From JAEZFI01 sp044508215 (lineage in GTDB: Bacteria > Actinomycetota > Acidimicrobiia > Acidimicrobiales > Microtrichaceae), in contig JBIQID010000007.1 in NCBI GenBank assembly GCA_044508215.1, positions 1 to 53,801 of the forward strand: a stretch of 53,801 nt of DNA, given 5' to 3'. Position 1 is the first letter of the stretch, and every line of letters begins with the position of its first letter. Below are positions 32,296-40,130 of this stretch, one piece after another. Made by a program: the position numbers and the translations under genes. The notes beneath the pieces are model-generated. The model did not search any database. It was not told the origin of the DNA and saw only the letters and a list, made by a program, of their open reading frames with translations.

Positions 32296-32675
32296 AGTTC
32301 CCTCGGGGCCGGGCGCTGTGGGCGATCCTCGCGGTCGCCGGCGTGCTGTTCGTCGGGCTGGTCGTCCTCCCCACGCGCACCTGGATCTCCCAGTCGTCCG
32401 ACCTGTCCTCGGCGGAGGCCGAGCGTGACGAGCTGGTGGACGCCAACAAGGAGCTGGCGGAGAAGATCGAGACGCTCGCCGACCCCGAGACGATCGAGCA
32501 GCAGGCCCGGGAGCTGTACGGCTACGTGTACCCGGGCCAGGAGAGCTACACCGTGCCGCCCGAGGGGGCGCCGCGCATCCAGCTGCCCGACGAGTGGCCC
32601 TTCGACCGTCTGCAGGACCCGCTCCGCCGCGCTGCGGAGCGGTCCGCTGCGCCGCAGGGGCCAGCCGACCGCTGA
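32292..32675 (+). CDS. Septum formation initiator (FtsB/DivIC family)
   Basis: 127 residues. Short N-terminal cytoplasmic stretch, one membrane segment (LWAILAVAGVLFVGLVVLP, about 9-27), then an extracytoplasmic coiled coil (SSAEAERDELVDANKELAEK, about 38-60) and the family motif ELYGYVYPGQESY. These proteins bridge FtsL and FtsQ in the divisome. GTG at 32292 overlaps the eno stop. The eno-ftsB adjacency is standard in actinobacteria. Confidence 0.9.
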   Translation: MKFPRGRALWAILAVAGVLFVGLVVLPTRTWISQSSDLSSAEAERDELVDANKELAEKIETLADPETIEQQARELYGYVYPGQESYTVPPEGAPRIQLPDEWPFDRLQDPLRRAAERSAAPQGPADR

Positions 32676-32726
32676 CCCCGTGGCTCCGTCGCAGCGGCGC
32701 GAGCGCGATGCGCTCCGGGAGGTCGC

Positions 32727-32746
32727 TAGCCTGACGGACCGTCAGG
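32727..32746 (+). promoter_or_regulatory. Promoter with palindromic operator before the aldehyde dehydrogenase
   Basis: TAGCCT (32727-32732) overlaps the perfect 8-1-8 palindrome CCTGACGGACCGTCAGG (32730-32746), which would cover the transcription start. A dyad of this size at this place is typical of a TetR-family repressor site. The regulator gene is not in the window. Confidence 0.6.
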
Positions 32747-32765
32747 ACTTCCCCGGGGGGCACAG

Positions 32766-34235
32766 ATGACCGATTTCCCGAGCTTCGAGCGGCTGTACAT
32801 CGGCGGTGAGTGGGTGGCGCCGTCCACCGACCGCCGCTTCGAGGTGGTCAGCCCCGCCACCGAGCAGGTCATCGGCCACGCTCCCGAGGCGGTGGAGGCC
32901 GACGTCGACGCCGCCGTCGCTGCGGCCCGCCGAGCGTTCGACGAGGGCCCGTGGCCCCATACCAGCGCCACGGAGCGCGCCGAGGTCATGGCTCGCCTGC
33001 ACGAGCTGTTCCTCGCCCGCTCGAACGACCTGGCCGAGCTGGTCACCGCCGAGATGGGCGCGCCGCTCCTGTTCAGCCACCTCGGCCAGATCGGCGCCAC
33101 CGGCATGGTGCTCGACTACTACGCCGGCCTCACCCGCACGTACCCGTTCGAGGAGGTCCGCCCCGGCTTCCTCGGCCCCGCCCTGGTCCGCAAGGAAGGC
33201 GTCGGCGTGTGCGCAGGGATCATCCCCTGGAACGTGCCGCTCTTCATCACGATGTTGAAGCTGGCCCCGGCGCTCGCCTCCGGCTCCACCCTGGTGCTCA
33301 AGCCCGCGCCGGAGACGCCGGTGAGCGCCCTCGTGCTGGCACAGCTGATCGAGGAGGCCGGTGTGCCTGCGGGCGTGGTCAACGTGGTGCCGGCCGACCG
33401 TGAGGCCGGGGCGCACCTGGTCGCCCACCCCGACGTCGACAAGGTGAGCTTCACCGGTTCCACGGCCGCCGGTCGCAAGATCGGTGCGGTGTGCGGCGAG
33501 CAGCTGAAGCGCTGCACGCTCGAGCTGGGCGGCAAGTCCGCAGGGATCATCCTCGACGACGCCGACCTGTCGGCCACGATCCCCGAGCTGCTCTCCTCGA
33601 CGATGATGAACAACGGGCAGGCCTGCGTCGCCCAGACCCGCATCCTCGCCAGCCGGGACCGCTACGACGAGGTCGTCGAGGCCGTCACCGAGCACGTCCG
33701 CACGCTGAAGGTCGGCGACCCGGCCGACATGGAGACGGCGGTCGGGCCGCTCATCGCCTCCCGCCAGCGGGACCGCGTCGAGGGCTACATCGCGAAGGGT
33801 CGCGAGGAGGGTGCCACCATCACCATCGGCGGTGGCCGTCCCGACGGCGTCGATCGCGGCTGGTACGTGGAGCCCACGGTGTTCAGCGGAGTCGACAACT
33901 CGATGACCATCGCCCGCGAGGAGATCTTCGGGCCGGTCGCGTCGATCATCGCCTACGAGGACGAGGCGGACGCCGTCCGCATCGCGAACGACAGCGACTA
34001 CGGGCTGTCCGGCACGGTGTGGACCTCGGACGTCGAGCGGGGCACCGACGTGGCCCGGCGCGTCCGCACGGGCACCTACACCGTGAACGGCTTCGCGATG
34101 GAGTGGAGCGCCCCGTTCGGCGGGTTCAAGAGCTCCGGCATCGGCCGCGAGCTGGGCCCAGAGGGCCTCGCCGCCTACCTGGAGGCGAAGACCATCAACC
34201 TCCCGGCCGGCACGGAGCCGAAGCTCGAGATCTGA
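32766..34235 (+). CDS. NAD(P)-dependent aldehyde dehydrogenase
   Basis: 489 residues. Oxidises an aldehyde to the acid. Seen: GVCAGIIPWNVPLFITMLKL, NAD-binding FTGSTAAGRKIG, general base Glu about 253 in LELGGKSAGIIL, nucleophile Cys about 287 in NNGQACVAQTR, and EEIFGPVASI. Closest in style to actinobacterial short-chain or aromatic aldehyde dehydrogenases; substrate unknown. Preceded by an operator and its own promoter, and ended by a shared bidirectional terminator, so it is a stand-alone regulated unit inside an otherwise housekeeping block. Confidence 0.94.
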   Translation: MTDFPSFERLYIGGEWVAPSTDRRFEVVSPATEQVIGHAPEAVEADVDAAVAAARRAFDEGPWPHTSATERAEVMARLHELFLARSNDLAELVTAEMGAPLLFSHLGQIGATGMVLDYYAGLTRTYPFEEVRPGFLGPALVRKEGVGVCAGIIPWNVPLFITMLKLAPALASGSTLVLKPAPETPVSALVLAQLIEEAGVPAGVVNVVPADREAGAHLVAHPDVDKVSFTGSTAAGRKIGAVCGEQLKRCTLELGGKSAGIILDDADLSATIPELLSSTMMNNGQACVAQTRILASRDRYDEVVEAVTEHVRTLKVGDPADMETAVGPLIASRQRDRVEGYIAKGREEGATITIGGGRPDGVDRGWYVEPTVFSGVDNSMTIAREEIFGPVASIIAYEDEADAVRIANDSDYGLSGTVWTSDVERGTDVARRVRTGTYTVNGFAMEWSAPFGGFKSSGIGRELGPEGLAAYLEAKTINLPAGTEPKLEI

Positions 34236-34250
34236 CGCCCGCCGGCGTCA
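34233..34250. terminator. Bidirectional terminator between convergent genes
   Basis: TGACGCC-CGCC-GGCGTCA, a perfect 7-bp stem. It contains the stop codon of the aldehyde dehydrogenase (34233-34235) in one arm and that of the SDR gene (34248-34250) in the other. Confidence 0.55.
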
Positions 34251-34997
34251 CAGGAGGCTGCGGCTGGCGCCGCCGTCGACGGGGATCGACGCCCCGCGGA
34301 TGAAGCCCGCCGCCTCGCTGCAGAGGAACGCCGCGATCCGACCGAAGTCGGCCGGGTCGCCGAGGTGGCCGGCCGGGATGCCTCGCGCGGCCGCCGCCGG
34401 ATCGTCGCCCGCCAGCTCCTTCATCCGGTCGGTGGCGTGGCTGCCGGGCTGGATGGTGTTGGCGCACACGCCGTCGGGGGCCACCTCGGTGGCGAGGTTC
34501 TTCACGTAGGACGTGACCGCGGCGCGGGCGGCCGACGATGCGGCCAGGCGCTCGATCGGTTGGCGGGCGCCCACCGAGGTGATCGCGAGGATCCGCCCCC
34601 AGCCTGCCTCCCGCATCGGGGCGACGGTGGCGTTGCAGAGCTCGACGGTGGCCAGGAAGTTCAACCGGAGCGCCTGCTCGTAGGCCTCGATCGACGTCCG
34701 TGACGCCTGGCCGGGCGGGGGACCGCCGGCGTTCGCCACCACGATGTCGAGCCGGCCTCCGAGCAGCTCCGCGGCCTCCGACGCGAACGCGGCTGCGGCG
34801 CCGGGCTCGGAGAGGTCGGCCACGACGCCCACGGCACCGTCACCCAACCCCGCGACCGCCTCGTCGAGGCGGTCCCGGTTGCGTCCGCAGATCGCCACGG
34901 CGACGCCCTCAGCCGCGAGCGCTGCGGCGGTGGCGAAGCCCAGTCCGGCGGATCCGGCCGCCACGGCGGCTCGTCGTCCTCGGATGCCAAGGTCCAT
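34248..34997 (-). CDS. SDR-family protein with altered catalytic motif
   Basis: 249 residues, classical short-chain dehydrogenase length and fold: nucleotide-binding AVAAGSAGLGFATAAALAAEG, VVADLSEPG, VVANAGGPPPG and the C-terminal ASIPVDGGASRSLL. The active-site YxxxK is replaced: the aligned segment is LAASSAARAAVTSY, so Tyr becomes Ser and Lys becomes Arg. A known divergent SDR subgroup shares this (SNxxR-type), so it may not be a standard reductase. ATG at 34997 with ACGGAGG upstream. Divergent from DUF501 and convergent with the aldehyde dehydrogenase. Confidence 0.88.
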   Translation of the reverse strand: MDLGIRGRRAAVAAGSAGLGFATAAALAAEGVAVAICGRNRDRLDEAVAGLGDGAVGVVADLSEPGAAAAFASEAAELLGGRLDIVVANAGGPPPGQASRTSIEAYEQALRLNFLATVELCNATVAPMREAGWGRILAITSVGARQPIERLAASSAARAAVTSYVKNLATEVAPDGVCANTIQPGSHATDRMKELAGDDPAAAARGIPAGHLGDPADFGRIAAFLCSEAAGFIRGASIPVDGGASRSLL

Positions 34998-35032
34998 CGT
35001 GTGCCTCCGTCCGGGGGTCGGTCGGCCGATGG

Positions 35033-35038
35033 TACCGT
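35033..35038 (+). promoter_or_regulatory. -10 hexamer of the DUF501 gene
   Basis: TACCGT with exactly 7 nt to the GTG at 35046, no Shine-Dalgarno between. Confidence 0.5.
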
Positions 35039-35045
35039 CCGTCCG

Positions 35046-35516
35046 GTGGGCGCCCCCGAGCCGATCCGCTCCGCCGAGCTCCCGCAGGAGGCCGACCGCG
35101 AACACGTCCGGGCCGTCCTCGGACGTGAACCACGTGGGGAGTGGCGTGTCGCCGCCAGGGACGCCGTCGGGCGACCGTCCGTGATCGAGAACCCGCCGAT
35201 CCTGCCGGACGGGACGCCGATGCCGACCCGCTACTGGCTGGTCGACCCGGACCTGCTGCGTCGTGTCGGGACGCTGGAATCGGACGGCGGCGTGGACCGC
35301 GCCGAGGCGGCGATCGGGCTCGACGAGCTGGAGCTGCTCCACCGGCGAGCGGCTGCCGAGCGCGACGCGCTGGTGCCGCCGGACCACCCCGGGCCTCGGC
35401 CCACCGGCGGGGTCGGAGGGACGCGCGTGGGCGTGAAGTGCCTCCACGCGCACGTCGCGAACCACCTCGCGGGTGCGGACGACCCGGTGGGTCGGTGGGC
35501 GCTCGAGCACCTGTAG
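35046..35516 (+). CDS. DUF501 family protein
   Basis: 156 residues. The family core is VIENPPILPDGTPMPTRYWL, followed by LDELELLHRRAAAERDALVP and GVGGTRVGVKCLHAHVANHL, with conserved Cys and His that could bind metal. Function is not known. Its constant position next to ppx and after ftsB in actinobacteria is the strongest functional hint. GTG at 35046 fits the leaderless promoter; the ppx promoter overlaps its stop codon. Confidence 0.88.
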   Translation: MGAPEPIRSAELPQEADREHVRAVLGREPRGEWRVAARDAVGRPSVIENPPILPDGTPMPTRYWLVDPDLLRRVGTLESDGGVDRAEAAIGLDELELLHRRAAAERDALVPPDHPGPRPTGGVGGTRVGVKCLHAHVANHLAGADDPVGRWALEHL

Positions 35517-35519
35517 CGT
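35514..35519 (+). promoter_or_regulatory. -10 hexamer of ppx
   Basis: TAGCGT with 7 nt to the ATG at 35527. Its first three bases are the stop codon of DUF501. Confidence 0.5.
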
Positions 35520-35526
35520 CGGACCG

Positions 35527-36480
35527 ATGGCACAGCGGTACGCGGCGATCGACTGCGGCACGAACTCCACGCGGCTCCTGATCTCCGATGGGGCGACCAC
35601 CGACGAGCGCCTGATGCGGATCACGCGGCTGGGGGCGGGCGTGGACGCGTCGGGACGTCTGGCGCCCGACGCGATCGAGCGCACGCTCGACTGCCTGCGT
35701 GGCTACCGCGAGGTCATGGATCGCTACGACCTCGGTGGCGTGCGCATCACCGCCACCTCGGCGGCGCGGGACGCCTCGAACCGGGACGAGCTGTTCGACC
35801 CGGCCACCGAGATCGTCGGAACCCGGCCCGAGCTGCTGTCGGGCGACGAGGAGGCACAGCTGTCGTTCCTCGGGGCGACCCGTGAGCTCGACCCGGCGGG
35901 CGGCCCCTACCTGGTCGTCGACATCGGCGGCGGCTCCACCGAGGTTGCGCTCGGCGGGCTCCGCGACGGCCGCCTGCAGTGCTGGGGAGCGATCTCGCTC
36001 GACGTCGGCTGCGTCCGCATGACCGAGCAGTTCCTCCACTCGGATCCGCCGGAGGCCGAGGAGCTGTCGTCGTGCCTCAGCGTGCTGGCCCTCCACTGGG
36101 ACGACGTGCGGCGCGAGCTGGGGGAGCAGGTTGCCGCCGCCCGGCTGGTGGGGCTGGCGGGCACGGTGTCCGCCGTGGCGTCGGTGGAGCAGGGCCTGCA
36201 CCACTACGACCGCGACCGCATCCACCACTTCGTCCTCACCAAGGCGGCCGTCGAGGACGTCTTCCGCACCCTCGCCACCGAGGCGCTCGACGACCGGGTC
36301 CACAACCCTGGGCTCGAGCCCGAGCGGGCGGACGTCATCGTGGGCGGCATGTGCGTGCTGGTCTCGCTGATGCGTGCCTTCGGCTTCTCGGAGTGCCTGG
36401 TCTCCGAGGCAGACATCCTCGACGGGCTCGTGGCGTCGCAGCTCGCCGGGGCCGAGGCGGGCCGGGCACCCCTAAGCTGA
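35527..36480 (+). CDS. ppx: Exopolyphosphatase / guanosine pentaphosphate phosphohydrolase family
   Basis: 317 residues, the short Ppx/GppA type without a C-terminal HD domain. ASKHA-fold motifs: AAIDCGTNSTRLLISDG (phosphate 1), ATSAARDASNRDE, LLSGDEEAQLSFLGA, VVDIGGGSTEVALG (phosphate 2) and VGLAGTVSAVASVE. Degrades polyphosphate or pppGpp; which one dominates cannot be told. Upstream DUF501 is the usual partner. Confidence 0.92.
   Translation: MAQRYAAIDCGTNSTRLLISDGATTDERLMRITRLGAGVDASGRLAPDAIERTLDCLRGYREVMDRYDLGGVRITATSAARDASNRDELFDPATEIVGTRPELLSGDEEAQLSFLGATRELDPAGGPYLVVDIGGGSTEVALGGLRDGRLQCWGAISLDVGCVRMTEQFLHSDPPEAEELSSCLSVLALHWDDVRRELGEQVAAARLVGLAGTVSAVASVEQGLHHYDRDRIHHFVLTKAAVEDVFRTLATEALDDRVHNPGLEPERADVIVGGMCVLVSLMRAFGFSECLVSEADILDGLVASQLAGAEAGRAPLS
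36473..36478 (+). promoter_or_regulatory. -10 hexamer of the aminotransferase gene
   Basis: TAAGCT with 8 nt to the GTG at 36487. It overlaps the last codons of ppx. Confidence 0.4.
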
Positions 36481-36486
36481 CCCGCC

Positions 36487-37563
36487 GTGGGGGCGCACGA
36501 CCGGCTGCTGATGGGTCCCGGTCCCGGGAACCCCTATCCGGAGGTGGTCTCGGCGTTCACGCGGCCCCTCCTCGGACACCTCGACCCGGAGTTCGTCGAC
36601 CTCCTCGACGACACCTGCGAGCGCCTCCGCCACGTGTGGCAGACCACGAACCCGCTGACGTTCCCGGTGTCGGGTACCGGCTCTGCCGGCATGGAGGCGT
36701 GCGTGGTGAACGTGGTCCGGCCCGGTGACGTCGTGGTGGTCGGGGTGAACGGGGTCTTCGGCGGGAGGATCTGTGACGTGGCCGAGCGCTGCGGCGCCGA
36801 GGTGGTGCGGGTGGACGCTCCGTGGGGGCAGCCGCTCGACCCGCAGGCGATCCTCGACGCCCACCCGTCGCCTGACGTGATCGCGGTGGTCCACGCCGAG
36901 ACGTCAACGGGGGTCCGCAACGACGTGGAGGCGCTCGGGCGAGGGAAGGGCGACGCGCTCCTGCTCGTCGACTGCGTCACGTCGCTCGGTGGGATCGAGG
37001 TGTGCGTGGACGCATGGGAGATCGATCTCGCCTACTCCGGGACGCAGAAGTGCCTCGGCGTGCCGCCCGGGCTCTCGCCGGTGACCGTGTCGCCCCGAGC
37101 CGTCGAACGCTTCGTGGAGCGCTCGCAGAGCTGGTACCTCGACATGCGGATGATCGCCGAGTACGTGGGCGGTGGCGCCACCCGCACGTACCACCACACC
37201 GCTCCGATCAGCATGGTCTACGCCCTCCACGCAGGGTTGGGCGTGCTGCTCGACGAGGGCCTCGAAGCCTCGTGGAAGCGCCACGCTGAGGTGGGCGCCC
37301 TCCTCCAGGAGGGGCTGGTGGAGCGCGGGTTCCGGCTGTTCGCCGCCGAGGGCCACCGGCTGCCCGAGCTGACCACGGCGTGGCTGCCGGAGGGTGCCGA
37401 CGAGGCGGTGGTGCGGAGGGACCTGCTGGACCGCTTCGGCATCGAGGTGGGCGGCGGCCTGGGTGACTTCGAGGGCAAGGTGTGGCGGATCGGGCTGATG
37501 GGGCACACGGCACGGGAGCGCAACGTGGGGACGTTCCTCGCTGCGCTCGACGAGCTGCTGTGA
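36487..37563 (+). CDS. PLP-dependent alanine-glyoxylate / serine-pyruvate aminotransferase family
   Basis: 358 residues, class V aminotransferase fold. Seen: LLMGPGPGNPYPEV at the start, SGTGSAGMEACVVN (PLP phosphate loop), VVHAETSTGVRND, LLVDCVTSLGGIEV (Asp to the pyridine nitrogen), the Schiff-base Lys about 188 in YSGTQKCLGVPPG, and WRIGLMGHTAR (carboxylate-binding Arg) near the end. Likely links glyoxylate, alanine or serine metabolism; exact amino donor unknown. Start is GTG at 36487. Confidence 0.92.
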   Translation: MGAHDRLLMGPGPGNPYPEVVSAFTRPLLGHLDPEFVDLLDDTCERLRHVWQTTNPLTFPVSGTGSAGMEACVVNVVRPGDVVVVGVNGVFGGRICDVAERCGAEVVRVDAPWGQPLDPQAILDAHPSPDVIAVVHAETSTGVRNDVEALGRGKGDALLLVDCVTSLGGIEVCVDAWEIDLAYSGTQKCLGVPPGLSPVTVSPRAVERFVERSQSWYLDMRMIAEYVGGGATRTYHHTAPISMVYALHAGLGVLLDEGLEASWKRHAEVGALLQEGLVERGFRLFAAEGHRLPELTTAWLPEGADEAVVRRDLLDRFGIEVGGGLGDFEGKVWRIGLMGHTARERNVGTFLAALDELL

Positions 37564-37590
37564 GCGACGGGTCGGAGAGCTGAGGGTCGG

Positions 37591-38226
37591 ATGGGTTGGA
37601 CGAGGCGAACCACGCTGAGGACCGGGGAGAGCCCGGCCGCCACCCTGATCGGCCGGCGCATCCTGCTGCGCCCGCTCGTGGCGTCGGACTTCGAGCAGTG
37701 GCGTGAGGTGCGGCGCCGGTGCAGCGACTGGCTGACGCGCTGGGAGCCCGCCCGCGTCCCGGGCGCTGCCGACGCGGTGGAGGACCGACAGGCCTTCGCC
37801 GCGCGCTGCGGTGCACGGGCCCGCGAGGTGCAGATGGACACCGGCTACGGGTTCGGGATCTTCGTGGACGGCTGGTTCGCCGGTGAGATCAACATCAGCT
37901 CGGTCCACCGGGGGCCGTTCCAGAGCGCGTACGTGGGCTACTGGATCGACGAGCGCCACGCCGGCAACGGCTACATGCCCGAGGCGGTGGTGCTGGTCTG
38001 CCGGTTCGCCTTCGAGGAGCTCGACCTGCACCGACTGCAGATCGCGATCATCCCGAGGAACTCCGCGAGCCGTCGCGTGGTGGAGAAGCTGGGCCTGCGC
38101 AACGAGGGCGTCGCCGAGCGCTACCTCGAGATCGCCGGCAACTGGGAGGACCACGTCCGCTACGCGATCACCGCCGAGGAGTGGGCCGAGCGCGGCGACG
38201 CCCTCGTCGCCGCCTGGGTCTACTGA
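37591..38226 (+). CDS. GNAT N-acetyltransferase (RimJ/RimL-like)
   Basis: 211 residues. RimJ-type layout: GRRILLRPLVASDFEQWREV, FGIFVDGWFAGEINISSVHR, YVGYWIDERHAGNGYMPEAV (acetyl-CoA loop), LDLHRLQIAIIPRNSASRRV, and VEKLGLRNEGVAERYLEI. RimJ acetylates the N-terminus of a ribosomal protein, but many relatives modify other proteins or small molecules. Converges on the enoyl-CoA hydratase gene with 6 bp between stops. Confidence 0.9.
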   Translation: MGWTRRTTLRTGESPAATLIGRRILLRPLVASDFEQWREVRRRCSDWLTRWEPARVPGAADAVEDRQAFAARCGARAREVQMDTGYGFGIFVDGWFAGEINISSVHRGPFQSAYVGYWIDERHAGNGYMPEAVVLVCRFAFEELDLHRLQIAIIPRNSASRRVVEKLGLRNEGVAERYLEIAGNWEDHVRYAITAEEWAERGDALVAAWVY

Positions 38227-38232
38227 CCGGCC

Positions 38233-38991
38233 TCAGCGCTTCGAGATCTTCGCCTGCATCGCCGCGAGGCGCTCCGCGAACGCCGGCTGGTTGATCGACC
38301 ACACCTGGGGGTCGAGCTCCCGCTCGACGGCATCGGTGTGGTTCCACACCACCGACATGTCGTCGATGGTGGCCTTGACCATGCGGGTCAGCTCCGGGGG
38401 CGCGGCGGCGGCCCGTGCGGCCAGCGCGATGGCCTGCTCCACCACGTCGCCCTCCACCGAGCGCCACACGAGCCCCACCCGTTCGGCCTCGGCCGCGTCG
38501 AGCACCTCGCCGAACACCACGGTGGCGAAGGTGCCCTGCGCCCCCAGGATGCGGCGCATCATCCAGGTGTGCCCTCCGCCCGGGTGGATGCCCAGCTCGA
38601 GGAACCGGGTGTCGAAGCGGGCGCGGGGACCGGCCAGCCGCACGTCGCAGGCGAGCGCCAGGTTCATGCCCGCGCCCACGGCAGCGCCGTTCACGGCCGC
38701 GACGGTCGGCAGCTCGCACGCCGCCACCCTGAGGAACCCCGAGTAGATGCTCTTCAGCCCCTCGCGCTGCGACGCCCCCAGCTGCGTGAGGTCCGCGCCG
38801 GCACAGAACGCGCTGCCCTCGCCGGTGACGACCAGCGCACCCACGTCAGGGTCGGTCTCCAGCTGGTCGATGGAGTCCACCATCTCCGCGCACATGTCGA
38901 GGTTGAGCGCGTTGCGGCGATCCGGGTCGGTGAGCGTCAGGACGGCCACCCGGTCGTGGCGGTCGATGCGGATGTGTTCGAGCTGGCTCAC
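38233..38991 (-). CDS. Enoyl-CoA hydratase/isomerase family protein
   Basis: 252 residues, crotonase fold: VAVLTLTDPDRRNALNLDM, oxyanion-hole GEGSAFCAGADLTQLG, and NGAAVGAGMNLALACDVRLA with RFLELGIHPGGGHTWMM after it. The usual catalytic Glu positions are partly altered (GGGHTW), so isomerase or hydrolase activity is possible. Start is GTG at 38991 behind AGGAGG; an upstream ATG-free leader holds TACACT at 39039. Acts on acyl-CoAs and may pair with the acyl-CoA dehydrogenase at the window start. Confidence 0.9.
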   Translation of the reverse strand: MSQLEHIRIDRHDRVAVLTLTDPDRRNALNLDMCAEMVDSIDQLETDPDVGALVVTGEGSAFCAGADLTQLGASQREGLKSIYSGFLRVAACELPTVAAVNGAAVGAGMNLALACDVRLAGPRARFDTRFLELGIHPGGGHTWMMRRILGAQGTFATVVFGEVLDAAEAERVGLVWRSVEGDVVEQAIALAARAAAAPPELTRMVKATIDDMSVVWNHTDAVERELDPQVWSINQPAFAERLAAMQAKISKR

Positions 38992-39033
38992 GCTGCCTCC
39001 TGCGGGGGCCCGGTCGGGGCCGGTCGTCGCGGC

Positions 39034-39039
39034 AGTGTA
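39034..39039 (-). promoter_or_regulatory. Candidate -10 for the enoyl-CoA hydratase gene
   Basis: TACACT on the minus strand, 42 nt before the GTG at 38991. -35 not clear. Confidence 0.35.
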
Positions 39040-39067
39040 GGAGCGGGCCCGCGGGCCGAGGAGCGGG

Positions 39068-40105
39068 TCAGTCCCGGACGACGGCGGGGGAGTGCCGGAA
39101 GAACTGCTCGACGTCGCGCTCGTAGCGGTAGCTCGGGCGGTGGTCACCCACCACGTTGCGCAGGCGGGTCGCCTCGACGAAGGCCTGCACCGCCTGGGCG
39201 GACGTGTACTGGTACCGGAAGCCGGCCTGCTTCAGCCGTGAGTTGTCGGCGCCGCGGCCGTAGCGGAGCAGCCGCAGGTACTCGCCGGGGAGGTCGACGA
39301 GGCCGAGGGCGCGCATCGGCCACAGCATCGACGGGGCGACGAACGGTGGCATGGGATAGGTGCGCTTCCCGCAGATGCGGGCGACCTCGCTCCACGGCAG
39401 CAGGCCGTCGCCCGCCACGTTGTAGGTGCCGGCCAGGTTGTTCCGCAGCACGAAGAGGATCGAGCGGATCACGTCGTCCTCGTGCACGAACTGGAACCGC
39501 GGGTCGTAGCCGGCGATCGACGGGACCAGCGGCAGCTGCAGCGCTCGGGTGAGGGGCGTGACGATCTCCTGCCCGATCACGTTCGCGAACCGCAGGAGGG
39601 ACACGTTCACGTGCGGGTTGTCCTCGGCGAAGTCGCGGACGTAGTCCTCGACCTGGTGGAGGCTCCGCTCGGTGAGGCTGCGCGGCGAGTGGCTGGGCGA
39701 GCTGTCCTCCTTGAACCACGTGGGGTCCTGGGGGCTGCAGCCGTAGACGAGCGTGGCGGACTTCACCACCACGTTCCGCACGGTGCTGCCCGCAGCGGAG
39801 GCCGCGGCGAACAGGTTCATCGTGCCGATGACGTTCACCTCGTGCATCTCGCGGTTCGACATCTGCGTCGGGTCGACCACGAGGAACGAGTGGACGATGG
39901 TGTCGACCTTCGTGGCCTTCACGATGCGCGACAGGATCGAGTAGTTCGCGTCGACCCGCACGTACTCGGTGCGCTCGAGCTCGACGGTCGGCTCGGTGGT
40001 GTCGAGGCCGACGATGACCTCGACGTTCGGGTCCAGCTCGAGCGCCTGCGCGACCCGCCCTCCCCAGAACGTGCCGAGGCCCGTGACGAGGACCCGATGG
40101 CTCAC
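39068..40105 (-). CDS. NAD-dependent epimerase/dehydratase-like (extended SDR)
   Basis: 345 residues. Rossmann start RVLVTGLGTFWGGRVAQALE, VIVGLDTTEP, VDTIVHSFLVVDPTQ, NVIGTMNLFAAA, VVVKSATLVYG and VSLLRFANVIGQ. The usual extended-SDR YxxxK is not evident; the aligned part reads SLTERSLHQVEDYV. A GalE-type activity is therefore uncertain. GTG at 40105 has GGAGG upstream and starts 25 bp after the acyltransferase stop. The epimerase/acyltransferase pair also occurs in mycobacteria, which suggests a shared envelope-lipid role. Confidence 0.88.
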   Translation of the reverse strand: MSHRVLVTGLGTFWGGRVAQALELDPNVEVIVGLDTTEPTVELERTEYVRVDANYSILSRIVKATKVDTIVHSFLVVDPTQMSNREMHEVNVIGTMNLFAAASAAGSTVRNVVVKSATLVYGCSPQDPTWFKEDSSPSHSPRSLTERSLHQVEDYVRDFAEDNPHVNVSLLRFANVIGQEIVTPLTRALQLPLVPSIAGYDPRFQFVHEDDVIRSILFVLRNNLAGTYNVAGDGLLPWSEVARICGKRTYPMPPFVAPSMLWPMRALGLVDLPGEYLRLLRYGRGADNSRLKQAGFRYQYTSAQAVQAFVEATRLRNVVGDHRPSYRYERDVEQFFRHSPAVVRD

Positions 40106-40130
40106 GATCGGCCTCCGGCGAGCGGCGGTG

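Noticed and set aside
39046..39057. GGCCCGCGGGCC palindrome after the epimerase gene
   Set aside because: It has no loop and is the kind of short self-complementary run expected often in DNA of this GC content.
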